DNA of 64,000 nucleotides, taken from NCBI GenBank assembly GCA_022791635.1, contig JAAVZL010000029.1, positions 46,268 through 110,267 of the forward strand, read 5' to 3'. The notes beneath the pieces were generated by a model that saw only the letters and a list, made by a program, of their open reading frames with translations, did not search any database and was not told the origin of the DNA. Source of the DNA: Lachnospiraceae bacterium. Lineage in GTDB: Bacteria; Bacillota; Clostridia; Lachnospirales; Lachnospiraceae. The stretch's first letter is position 1. Every line of letters begins with the position of its first letter. The position numbers and the translations under genes were made by a program. Positions 54,222 through 62,037 of this stretch are shown here, in pieces.

Positions 54222-55736
54222 ATGAAATATTTATTGGGAATCGACAATGGCGGAACCTTTTCCAAGGCAGCCATTTTTGACGAAGACGGAAAGCAAATCT
54301 CCGTGGCCAGCGTCCCCACCATCACACTGACCCCCAAGCCCGGCTATACGGAAAAAGATTTAAACGAGCTCTGGGAGGTCAATGCAAAAGCCGTCCGGGA
54401 AGCCATTGAAAAAAGCGCCGTCGATCCGAAAGACATCGCAGGTGTATCCTTCTCCGGCGCCGGCAAGGGACTCTATATGGTAGGTCACGACGGAAAGCCC
54501 GCCTACAATGGAATCATGTCCACGGACACCAGAGCCTGGGCCCAGGTAGAGCGCTGGTACAAGGACGGAACCAACAAAAAGGTATACGAAAAAACCTTCC
54601 AGGAAATCCTGGCCGTACAGCCCGTAAGCCTTTTGGCCTGGTTCAAGGAAAACCAGCCCGAGGTACTTGAGCGCACCAAATACATCTTCGCCGTAAAAGA
54701 CTACATCCGCTACATGCTCACCGGCGAAGCCTACAGCGAATACACCGACTGCTCCGGCGGCAACCTGGTCAACATGGTAACCAAGCAGCACGACAAGGAG
54801 CTTATGGCCCTCTACGGCCTGGAGGACTGCTACGAAAAGCTTCCGCCCTTACGCTACTCCGCCGATCTCTGCGGCCATGTAACCAAGGAGGCCAGCGAAA
54901 AAACCCTTCTTCCCGAAGGAACGCCTGTGGCAGCCGGCATGTTTGACGTAAACGCCTGCGGCATTGCCTCCGGCCTCTCCGACGAGGACCAGATGTGCAT
55001 GATAGCCGGAACCTGGAGCATCAACGAATTCATCGGCAAGGCTCCTGTAACCAACGGAACCGTTGCCTTAAACTCCATGTTCTGCATGCCCGGCTACTAC
55101 CTCATAGAGGAGAGCAGCCCCACCTCCGCCGGAAACATGGAATGGTTCATTCGCAACCTAATGAACTATGAGAAGGAAGAAGCCAAGGCAAAAGGCGGCT
55201 CCGTATACGACATTACCAACGAGTGGGTGTCCTCCATCGAGCCCCAGGACAACAACATCATCTTCCTGCCCTTCTTAAACGGCTCCAACGAGGACGCTTT
55301 GGCCAAGGGAACTTTCGTAGGCCTTACCGCCTACCATAGCAAAAAGCACATGCTGCGCGCCGTGTACGAGGGAATCGTATTCTCCCACGTCACCCACGTA
55401 AAGAAGCTCCTCCGCAACCGTGAAGTACCCAAGAGCATCCGCCTCTCCGGCGGCGCCGCCAACTCCGACGTCTGGGTACAGATCTTTGCAGACGCCCTGC
55501 AGATTCCCATCGACGTAATCGCCGACAAAGAGCTGGGAGCCCAGGGAGCGGCCATCGCAGCCGGAATTGCAGCCGGAATCTATCCGGATTATCAGGAAGC
55601 CATCAAGCGCACCGTAACCATCACCAAGACCATAAATCCCCGCCCGGAGTACAAGGAGATCTATGAGGAAAAATACGCCACCTACCGGGCAGTCATCGAC
55701 GGCCTAAGCAGCGCCTGGGAACGCTTCAAAAACTAA
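54222..55736 (+). CDS. FGGY-family carbohydrate kinase, L-xylulose-kinase-like
   Basis: 504 residues with FGGY domains: phosphate-binding LLGIDNGGTFSKAAIFDE, then PKPGYTEKDLNELWE, SGAGKGLYMV, QPVSLLAWFKENQPEV, EESSPTSAGNMEWF and C-terminal IRLSGGAANSDVWVQIFAD. The blocks GKGL, QPVSLL and SPTSxGNxEWF resemble E. coli L-xylulose kinase LyxK, so phosphorylation of a ketopentose (L-xylulose or similar) is the best guess. TTTAAGGAGG precedes the ATG. The coding strand is A/C-rich. Confidence 0.85.
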   Translation: MKYLLGIDNGGTFSKAAIFDEDGKQISVASVPTITLTPKPGYTEKDLNELWEVNAKAVREAIEKSAVDPKDIAGVSFSGAGKGLYMVGHDGKPAYNGIMSTDTRAWAQVERWYKDGTNKKVYEKTFQEILAVQPVSLLAWFKENQPEVLERTKYIFAVKDYIRYMLTGEAYSEYTDCSGGNLVNMVTKQHDKELMALYGLEDCYEKLPPLRYSADLCGHVTKEASEKTLLPEGTPVAAGMFDVNACGIASGLSDEDQMCMIAGTWSINEFIGKAPVTNGTVALNSMFCMPGYYLIEESSPTSAGNMEWFIRNLMNYEKEEAKAKGGSVYDITNEWVSSIEPQDNNIIFLPFLNGSNEDALAKGTFVGLTAYHSKKHMLRAVYEGIVFSHVTHVKKLLRNREVPKSIRLSGGAANSDVWVQIFADALQIPIDVIADKELGAQGAAIAAGIAAGIYPDYQEAIKRTVTITKTINPRPEYKEIYEEKYATYRAVIDGLSSAWERFKN

Positions 55737-55739
55737 GAA

Positions 55740-55757
55740 ATAACGGAACTGGAATAG
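55740..55757 (+). repeat. Variant copy of the ATTACGGAACTGGAATAG motif
   Basis: ATAACGGAACTGGAATAG (one mismatch), lying between the kinase stop and the next start; the following GAGG completes the ribosome site. Confidence 0.55.
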
Positions 55758-55770
55758 GAGGAACAACGAA

Positions 55771-56742
55771 ATGATTAAAATGGCAATCTTAGGAGCCGGC
55801 GGCATTGCCCATAAAATGGCAGCCACCATCACAAACATGGATCAGGTAGAAGCCTACGCCGTAGCGGCCAGAGATCTGGAACGGGCACAGGCATTCGCAG
55901 ATCAATACGGATTCACAAAGGCCTACGGCTCCTACGAGGAAATGCTGGCCGACGAAGCCGTAGACCTGGTCTACATAGCAGTCCCCCACTCCCACCACTA
56001 TAAAATGACAAAAATGAGCCTGGAGGCAGGCAAACACGTCCTCTGCGAAAAGGCCTTCACCGTAACCGCAGACCAGGCAAGAGAAATCCTGTCCCTGGCA
56101 AAAAGTAAGGGACTCCTTCTCACCGAAGCCATCTGGACCCGCTACATGCCCTCCCGCCAAATCATCAACGACATCATCGCCAGAGGCGAGATCGGCGAGG
56201 TAACCTCCCTCACCGCCAACCTGGGCTACGAGCTAAACGCCGTAAAACGAATCTGGGATCCCAACTTAGCCGGAGGAGCCCTCCTAGACGTAGGCGTATA
56301 CCTCATCAACTTCGCCAGGATGGTATTCGGCGACAAAATGACAGATATCACCGCCTCCGCCGTATTCCGTGACGGCGTAGACATGATCGACAGCATCACC
56401 ATGACCTTCGAAGGCGGCAAAATGGCCACCATGCAAAGCAACGTAGCCGCCGCCCAGAACCGTACCGGCTGCATCTTCGGAACCAAGGGCTACATCGAGA
56501 TCACCAACATCAACAATCCCGAAGCCATCAAGGTATACAGCCCGGAATACCAGGAAATAGCAGACTACCCCATCCCGCCCCAAATCACCGGCTACGAGTA
56601 CGAGGTAGAAGCCTGCGTTCACGCCATCGAACACGGCGAACTTGAATGCCCCCAGATGCCCCACGAAGAAACCATTAAAGTCATGGAAATCATGGACGGT
56701 ATCCGCAAAACCTGGAACTATGAAATTCCCCTTTTAGGATAA
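55771..56742 (+). CDS. Gfo/Idh/MocA-family oxidoreductase
   Basis: 323 residues: Rossmann N-terminus (MAILGAGGIAHKMAATI), the catalytic Lys motif as CEKAFTV, and the C-terminal substrate domain (NLAGGALLDVGVYLINFARM). Similar to dihydrodiol/xylose dehydrogenase-type members acting on sugars or polyols with NAD(P). ATAGGAGGAACAACGAA precedes the ATG. It is the last gene of the sugar enzymes and may oxidise the same or a related sugar. Confidence 0.88.
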   Translation: MIKMAILGAGGIAHKMAATITNMDQVEAYAVAARDLERAQAFADQYGFTKAYGSYEEMLADEAVDLVYIAVPHSHHYKMTKMSLEAGKHVLCEKAFTVTADQAREILSLAKSKGLLLTEAIWTRYMPSRQIINDIIARGEIGEVTSLTANLGYELNAVKRIWDPNLAGGALLDVGVYLINFARMVFGDKMTDITASAVFRDGVDMIDSITMTFEGGKMATMQSNVAAAQNRTGCIFGTKGYIEITNINNPEAIKVYSPEYQEIADYPIPPQITGYEYEVEACVHAIEHGELECPQMPHEETIKVMEIMDGIRKTWNYEIPLLG

Positions 56743-56800
56743 CGCCACCGGATAAAAAGCCATTATCCCAAAAGCTCAGCCAACCATAATGCCAACCCCA

Positions 56801-56875
56801 AGGGTCTGACACATAGGAGGAGGGCAGGCTTTTCCGATATGGAAAAGCCTGCCCTCCTCCTATGTGTCAGACCCT
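56801..56875. repeat. Perfect 35-bp palindrome S2 (bidirectional hairpin)
   Basis: Two 35-bp arms (AGGGTCTGACACATAGGAGG ... and its exact complement) flank only GATAT. The inner part is GGCTTTTCC/GGAAAAGCC, the boundary sequence of the large palindromic elements, with the core absent. It sits between convergent genes. No T-run, but an unusually stable hairpin on either strand. Confidence 0.85.
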
Positions 56876-56898
56876 GTCCGTCTCATTCGCCCTAAATC

Positions 56899-58113
56899 TT
56901 ACTCCAAAACCAAATCCGGCGTCTCCGCAAAATGCTTCAAAATCACAATCGGATCACAATCCGAAGGATTACAAATCGTAACCCCTTCCTTAGCCGCCTC
57001 TTCCGTCACAAAAAACTCATCATTCGTCAACTGACCATACCGAATAAGCGCCGGCGTCTCCAGCAAATGACCTCCGAAAGTCCCATGCCCCTGAAGACAG
57101 ATAATCCCATAAGCAGCCCTATCCCGAATAGTAACCGTCTGCCCCGGATAAACCGTCAGCCGTTTCGCGCAAGCCTTATCACTCTTATAACAGATCCACT
57201 CCTCCAAATACCCATCCATCTCCTCCACCGGCTTGACCGGCTTCGGAGCCATAAACCGATGCTGGTAAAAGTCAGGATCCACATTCAACTCCCAATCAAT
57301 GGCCTCCACCAAAAACTCATAATTCCGCCGCTCCATTTCCTCCTTCGGGCTATTCTTCCAGGCAAGCTCCTCCTCAATCACCTGTCCGTTCATCAGCACA
57401 TTCTGATAATGCGCATACACATCCGAAGCAAACTGCGGCTCATAAGTACAAAGAGAAGCAGGAGCATGCAGCGTTCCCGCCGGCACATCCCACCCGGTAT
57501 CCAGCGTAATCTTATAAGCCCGGGAAAGATCCAAAATCCGGTTATCCCCCTTACTGAAATTTTGCAGACATTCCAGCACCTGCTCCTTTGTCACCCCGGG
57601 ATTAAACCCAAAGAACGTAAACGGAAACTCCCCGCCGTGATTATTCATCTGAGCAGGAAAGAAATACATCTCCGGCTTGCCGGAAGCCCCCACCAGATTG
57701 GCATGGTTGTCCATCTGATGAATATGATGCGGAAGCGGCCCCGCATTGTCGAAAAACTTGGAAAACATGGACCAGCGGTGATACTTCTCCCACAAACGCT
57801 CCCCGATAATCTGTGCCCCGAAAAGCTCCACCGCATCCCGCAGAAGCACCCGCTCTTTTCCTTTGGCATCCACCACAATATAGCTTAACCCCTCATCCTC
57901 CGCCGTTCCCGGCCCGTTCTCCGCCCAGGTGGTAGAGGCAAACCAACGCTCGTCAAAGCCGCCCCGCTCCGGTCCAAGAGCATAGTAATCGTCCGGATGA
58001 AGCTTAATCCGTTTTCCGGGCCTGCAAAAGGATCTGGAAACCCAGGTGGGCGCCAGACGGAAGATCCCTTTTCCCTGCTCCAATGCCTTCTCAACCAATG
58101 CTTTACGTTCCAT
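56899..58113 (-). CDS. Phosphomannose-isomerase-like cupin, putative sugar isomerase (copy 2)
   Basis: 404 residues from ATG 58113, 8 bases after GAGAGG; an ATG two codons earlier is too close. It shares the blocks of copy 1: KRIKLHPDDYYALGPERGGF, ERWFAST, KFFDNAGPLPHHIH, GKPEMYFFPAQ and AGTLHAPASL, plus a shorter N-terminus. Likely metal ligands are the HHxH residues, the Glu of KPEM and the His of HAPAS. It is transcribed toward the sugar operon from a promoter followed by operator O4, so it belongs to the same regulon. The need for two isomerases may reflect two substrates. Confidence 0.72.
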   Translation of the reverse strand: MERKALVEKALEQGKGIFRLAPTWVSRSFCRPGKRIKLHPDDYYALGPERGGFDERWFASTTWAENGPGTAEDEGLSYIVVDAKGKERVLLRDAVELFGAQIIGERLWEKYHRWSMFSKFFDNAGPLPHHIHQMDNHANLVGASGKPEMYFFPAQMNNHGGEFPFTFFGFNPGVTKEQVLECLQNFSKGDNRILDLSRAYKITLDTGWDVPAGTLHAPASLCTYEPQFASDVYAHYQNVLMNGQVIEEELAWKNSPKEEMERRNYEFLVEAIDWELNVDPDFYQHRFMAPKPVKPVEEMDGYLEEWICYKSDKACAKRLTVYPGQTVTIRDRAAYGIICLQGHGTFGGHLLETPALIRYGQLTNDEFFVTEEAAKEGVTICNPSDCDPIVILKHFAETPDLVLE

Positions 58114-58207
58114 ACGCATACCCTCTCTTTCTGATTTAAAAGTTTGCCGTGTCCTGCCGGTACACCGCTGTTCTTATAGTTTAGCAGAATGCCTGCTGCG
58201 TTCCGCC

Positions 58208-58221
58208 GAAAAACGTTTTTC
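58208..58221. promoter_or_regulatory. Operator O4 (GAAAAACGTTTTTC)
   Basis: Identical to O3 over 14 bases. It is located about 20 bases downstream of the minus-strand -10 box for the cupin copy 2 gene, where repressor binding would block transcription. Confidence 0.75.
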
Positions 58222-58240
58222 CGCAGAACGACTTTATAGC

Positions 58241-58269
58241 ATTTTACCATTTTTTCGGATGCTTGTAAA
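58241..58269 (-). promoter_or_regulatory. Promoter of cupin copy 2
   Basis: On the minus strand TTTACA (58269-58264), 17 bases, TAAAAT (58246-58241). Operator O4 follows downstream. Confidence 0.65.
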
Positions 58270-58398
58270 CGAAAAAAGCACATTTTTGACAAGTATTTTT
58301 CGGCGTGATATGATACAACAAAATTAAAATTTGCAGAGAGGAAGGAATAAAACTTCCATTATTTTTCTCACAATTGTGCAGAATTGTTGCAGAATTTC

Positions 58399-58428
58399 TT
58401 GTCAAATACCGTTAAAATCTGCTATAAT
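58399..58428 (+). promoter_or_regulatory. Promoter of the GH13-like gene
   Basis: TTGTCA (58399-58404), 18 bases, TATAAT (58423-58428), about 75 bases before the start. The preceding divergent gap (58114-58398) holds only the cupin promoter and O4. Confidence 0.65.
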
Positions 58429-58502
58429 TGTAATATTATTTCATAATAGGGGAGTATTCGATATTTTAGAAAGCGGAACATTGCGGAAAGGATTGGAACT
58501 GA

Positions 58503-60359
58503 ATGAAGAAATGGGACAAAATGATTGAGCACGACGTAAAAGAGGGAATTCTTCAGGGTCAGGGCGTCCGAAAACTGGGGGACGATATTTGCTTTACAGT
58601 CGCAGTACCGGATCAGAAAGCCTGCAGTTTATTGCTTTACAAAAAGGGAAGGAAGGAAGCAGAGGCCCGTATACCCATGGAGGGCTTCGCACAGTATGGA
58701 GACTTGCGTTCTGTGCTGGTAAAGGGATTGCCGGCAGAGAAATACGAGTATAATTATGAGATTGACGGCCAGGTGGTGATTGACCCTTATGCCTGCCGGG
58801 TAACAGGCCGGGAGAGCTTTGGAAAGCCGGTGGCCGAGGAGGAGCTTCGGGGCAGAATTGTAGCGGACACCTTTGACTGGCAGGGGGACAAGCCCCTGAT
58901 GCTGCCCTACGAGGAGGTGGTGGCCTATGCCGCCCATGTGCGGGGATTTACCAAGCACGCCACATCCAGAGTGAAGGCAAAAGGAACCTTTGCAGGGCTT
59001 AAGGAGAAGATTCCCTATCTTAAGGAGCTTGGAATCAATCAGCTGGAGCTCATGCCCGTCTACGAGTTTTTTGAGCTTACCTCCATGAACAGCCCGGAGC
59101 TTATGAAATATGCGCCCTTGGAGGCGGGAGAGCCCTCTGTCAATTACTGGGGCTATTCGCCAAAGGCTTACTACTTTGCGCCTAAGGCTGCCTACGCGGC
59201 CACCTGCGATCCCGTGGGAGAGCTAAAAGATTTGATTCGGGAGCTTCATGGAAACGGAATAGAGATTGTGCTGGAATTCTATTTTCCAAAGGGAACCAAG
59301 GCCTCCCTGGTTCTTGACTGTATCAAATACTGGGTGGTGGAATATCATATAGACGGGGTACATATCAACCGGGACAGTGCGCCCGTGGAGGCCCTGGCCC
59401 AGACCCCTCTTTTGAGTCATACAAAGCTTTACAGCGAGGGCTTTGCCCTGGATGAAATATACGAGGAAAAAAAGGCGCCGGCTTTCCGCAACCTGGCAGA
59501 GTACAACGACGGCTTTATGCTGGATGCCCGACGCTTTTTGAAGGGAGACGAGGGGCAGCTTCCCGGCTTTACCTGGCGGGCAAGGCGCAATCCGGACCGG
59601 CAGGGCGTCATTAATTATATGGCCAATCACAATGGCTTTACCCTGATGGATCTGGTGTCCTACGATGAGAAGCACAATGAAGCCAACGGGGAGGACAACC
59701 GGGACGGCACAAATCTGAACTATAGCTGGAACTGCGGGGAGGAGGGACCAAGCCGCAAAAAGAGGCTCTTAAAGCTTCGGAACCGCCAGATCCGCAATGC
59801 CTTTGCCCTCTTGCTCTTAAGCCAGGGCACGCCCCTTATCTATGCCGGCGACGAGCGGGGCAATTCCCAGCAGGGCAACAACAATGCCTGGTGCCAGGAC
59901 AATGAGCTTTCCTGGATTTCCTGGAAGGCCGGAAAGCTGGAGACGGGGATTTTAAGCTATGTGAAGGAGCTGATTGCCTTTCGAAAGGCTCATCCCATTT
60001 TCCGGCAGGGGAAGGAGCTTCGGATGATGGACTACCTCTCCTGCGGATTTCCGGATGTGTCCTACCACGGCAAGCGGGCCTGGTTCGGAGATCTGGAGAA
60101 CTACAGCAGAAGCGTGGGAGTTCTCTATGCGGGAGAATATCTTAAGGACGAAGCATCCTTTTATGTAGCCTACAATATGCACTGGATGTCTCATGAGTTC
60201 GCCCTGCCGGGACTTTCCGGAGGCCGAAAGTGGCGGATTGCCCTGGATACGGGCCGGGAGGAGTCTGCTGTTTATCCGGAGGGACAGGAGCCTCTTCTTG
60301 AGGAGCAGCGGATGATTACCCTGCCGGAGCGGACCATTATGGTATTGATAGGGAAGTAG
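58503..60359 (+). CDS. GH13-family GlgX/isoamylase-like protein with lost catalytic residues
   Basis: 618 residues, clearly homologous to the debranching enzyme at the window start (TFAGLKEKIPYLKELGIN, YSWNCGEEG, SQGTPLIYAGDE, NNNAWCQDNELSW). The GH13 active site is broken: region I is LEFYFPKG in place of LDVVFNHT, the nucleophile position is Asn (about N289, GVHIN in place of GFRFD) and the stabiliser Asp is Asn (about N377, NHNG in place of CHDG); only the acid/base Glu (about E312) remains. The frame is intact over its length, so it is probably a functional pseudoenzyme, perhaps binding glycogen or regulating the active paralogue. Confidence 0.85.
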   Translation: MKKWDKMIEHDVKEGILQGQGVRKLGDDICFTVAVPDQKACSLLLYKKGRKEAEARIPMEGFAQYGDLRSVLVKGLPAEKYEYNYEIDGQVVIDPYACRVTGRESFGKPVAEEELRGRIVADTFDWQGDKPLMLPYEEVVAYAAHVRGFTKHATSRVKAKGTFAGLKEKIPYLKELGINQLELMPVYEFFELTSMNSPELMKYAPLEAGEPSVNYWGYSPKAYYFAPKAAYAATCDPVGELKDLIRELHGNGIEIVLEFYFPKGTKASLVLDCIKYWVVEYHIDGVHINRDSAPVEALAQTPLLSHTKLYSEGFALDEIYEEKKAPAFRNLAEYNDGFMLDARRFLKGDEGQLPGFTWRARRNPDRQGVINYMANHNGFTLMDLVSYDEKHNEANGEDNRDGTNLNYSWNCGEEGPSRKKRLLKLRNRQIRNAFALLLLSQGTPLIYAGDERGNSQQGNNNAWCQDNELSWISWKAGKLETGILSYVKELIAFRKAHPIFRQGKELRMMDYLSCGFPDVSYHGKRAWFGDLENYSRSVGVLYAGEYLKDEASFYVAYNMHWMSHEFALPGLSGGRKWRIALDTGREESAVYPEGQEPLLEEQRMITLPERTIMVLIGK

Positions 60360-60363
60360 AGAA

Positions 60364-60930
60364 ATGAAAGCTTTTCAGCATTTTTGTACCATCACCCGAC
60401 ACAGGCTGCTGGTGATGAAGTATTGTTTTAAAATCGGCCTTTACTGGCAGGGACTTACCCATGATCTGTCCAAATATTCCCCTGCGGAATTTTTGCCCGG
60501 CTGCCGCTATTACCAGGGCTTTCGAAGCCCCAACAATGCAGAGCGGGAGGAGAAGGGCTATTCCTCGGCCTGGCTGCATCACAAGGGAAGAAATAAGCAC
60601 CATTATGAATACTGGATTGATTACAGCCTGCGTACGGGAAGGGCTCTGGCGGGTATGAAGATGCCCGTAAGGTATGTGGCAGAGATGATGATGGATCGGA
60701 TAGCGGCCTCCCGCATCTACAAGGGAGACGCCTACGATGAGCGTCAGCCTCTGTGCTATTATGAACAGGGAAAGGAAGCCTACGTGATCCATGAGGAGAC
60801 CAGGGAGCTTCTGGAATATCTGCTTCGCATGCTGGCTGTTCAGGGGGAGGAGAAAACCCTGGCTTATATCCGCAGAAATCTGGTGGGAAAAAAAGAATAT
60901 CCAAATTTGCCAAAAAAAAGAGGAAATTGA
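60364..60930 (+). CDS. DUF5662 family protein
   Basis: 188 residues resembling DUF5662: FCTITRHRLLVMKYCFKIGL, GLTHDLSKYSPAEF, WLHHKGRNKHHYEYWIDY and MMMDRIAASRIYKG. The conserved HD, HH and HHYEYW residues suggest metal binding as in HD-type hydrolases. Function unknown. It starts 4 bases after the GH13-like gene and probably shares its transcript. Confidence 0.8.
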   Translation: MKAFQHFCTITRHRLLVMKYCFKIGLYWQGLTHDLSKYSPAEFLPGCRYYQGFRSPNNAEREEKGYSSAWLHHKGRNKHHYEYWIDYSLRTGRALAGMKMPVRYVAEMMMDRIAASRIYKGDAYDERQPLCYYEQGKEAYVIHEETRELLEYLLRMLAVQGEEKTLAYIRRNLVGKKEYPNLPKKRGN

Positions 60931-61024
60931 GAACGGACGCAGAATTAATATAATAGAGGCAGTTATGACGGGAGGGGATTGGCTTACGATGTGAGGAACT
61001 GCCCGCGAAAAAGGGGAGCAGCCT

Positions 61025-62032
61025 ATGACGATTCGTGAGAGCACAGAGCAGTGGGAGAGTGCGTATTTAAGTCCTTATGCAGCTTTTAGCAAGAACTCAA
61101 GAGGGCGGGATGTGGAGGAAGCGCCCTGTGACATCCGGCCCGTTTATCAAAGAGATCGGGATCGGATTTTACACTGCAAGTCCTTTCGCCGCCTCAAGCA
61201 CAAGACCCAGGTGTTTTTAACCCCAAGGGGAGATCATTACCGGACGCGTTTGACCCACACCCTGGAGGTGTCCCAGACGGCCCGGACCGTGGCAAAGGCC
61301 CTGCGGCTCAACGAAGATTTGACAGAAGCCATTGCCCTGGGACATGATCTGGGCCATACGCCCTTTGGACATGCAGGGGAGCGGGCGCTGAATAACCTTT
61401 GCTCCAGGGGCTTTGCCCACTATGAGCAGAGTGTGCGGGTGGTGGAGCGCCTGGAGAAGCAGGGCAGGGGCCTAAACCTGACCTGGGAGGTGCGGGACGG
61501 CATCCGCAATCACAGGACCAGCGGCAGTCCGGCCACCCTGGAGGGGCAGATTGTGCGCTATGCGGACAAGATCGCCTACATCAACCACGACATCGATGAT
61601 GCCATCCGGGGAGGAATTCTGGAGGAAGAGGATATCCCAAGGGAATACCGGGGGATTCTGGGAGGCTCCACCCGGGAGCGGCTCAACACCCTGATTCACG
61701 ATATTGTCCGCTACAGCATGGATAAGCCCAAGATTCAGATGTCGGAGGAGGTGGGAGGGGCCATGCAGGACCTTCGTACCTTTATGTTTCAAAATCTCTA
61801 CACCAACCCCAAGGCCAAGGGGGAGGAGATCAAGGCTCAGGAGCTTCTGGAGGCGCTCTTTTCCCACTATATGGAGCATCCGGAGGAGATGTCGGAGGAG
61901 TTTTTGGACATGCTTAAAAAGGATCAGGAGGAAAAGGAGATCGTGGTCTGCGATTATATTTCCGGCATGACGGATCAGTATGCCATTTACAAGTTTAATG
62001 AGTATTTTATTCCTAAGGCGTGGAGTATATAA
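61025..62032 (+). CDS. dgt: Deoxyguanosinetriphosphate triphosphohydrolase-like protein
   Basis: 335 residues with the HD-domain signature: RLTHTLEVSQTARTVAKAL, then LGHDLGHTPFGHAGERAL and YADKIAYINHDIDDA. Hydrolyses dNTPs to nucleoside and triphosphate. Preceded by AAAGGGGAG. It overlaps or abuts dnaG, the usual dgt-dnaG-rpoD order in clostridia. Confidence 0.93.
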   Translation: MTIRESTEQWESAYLSPYAAFSKNSRGRDVEEAPCDIRPVYQRDRDRILHCKSFRRLKHKTQVFLTPRGDHYRTRLTHTLEVSQTARTVAKALRLNEDLTEAIALGHDLGHTPFGHAGERALNNLCSRGFAHYEQSVRVVERLEKQGRGLNLTWEVRDGIRNHRTSGSPATLEGQIVRYADKIAYINHDIDDAIRGGILEEEDIPREYRGILGGSTRERLNTLIHDIVRYSMDKPKIQMSEEVGGAMQDLRTFMFQNLYTNPKAKGEEIKAQELLEALFSHYMEHPEEMSEEFLDMLKKDQEEKEIVVCDYISGMTDQYAIYKFNEYFIPKAWSI

Positions 62033-62037
62033 GCTAT

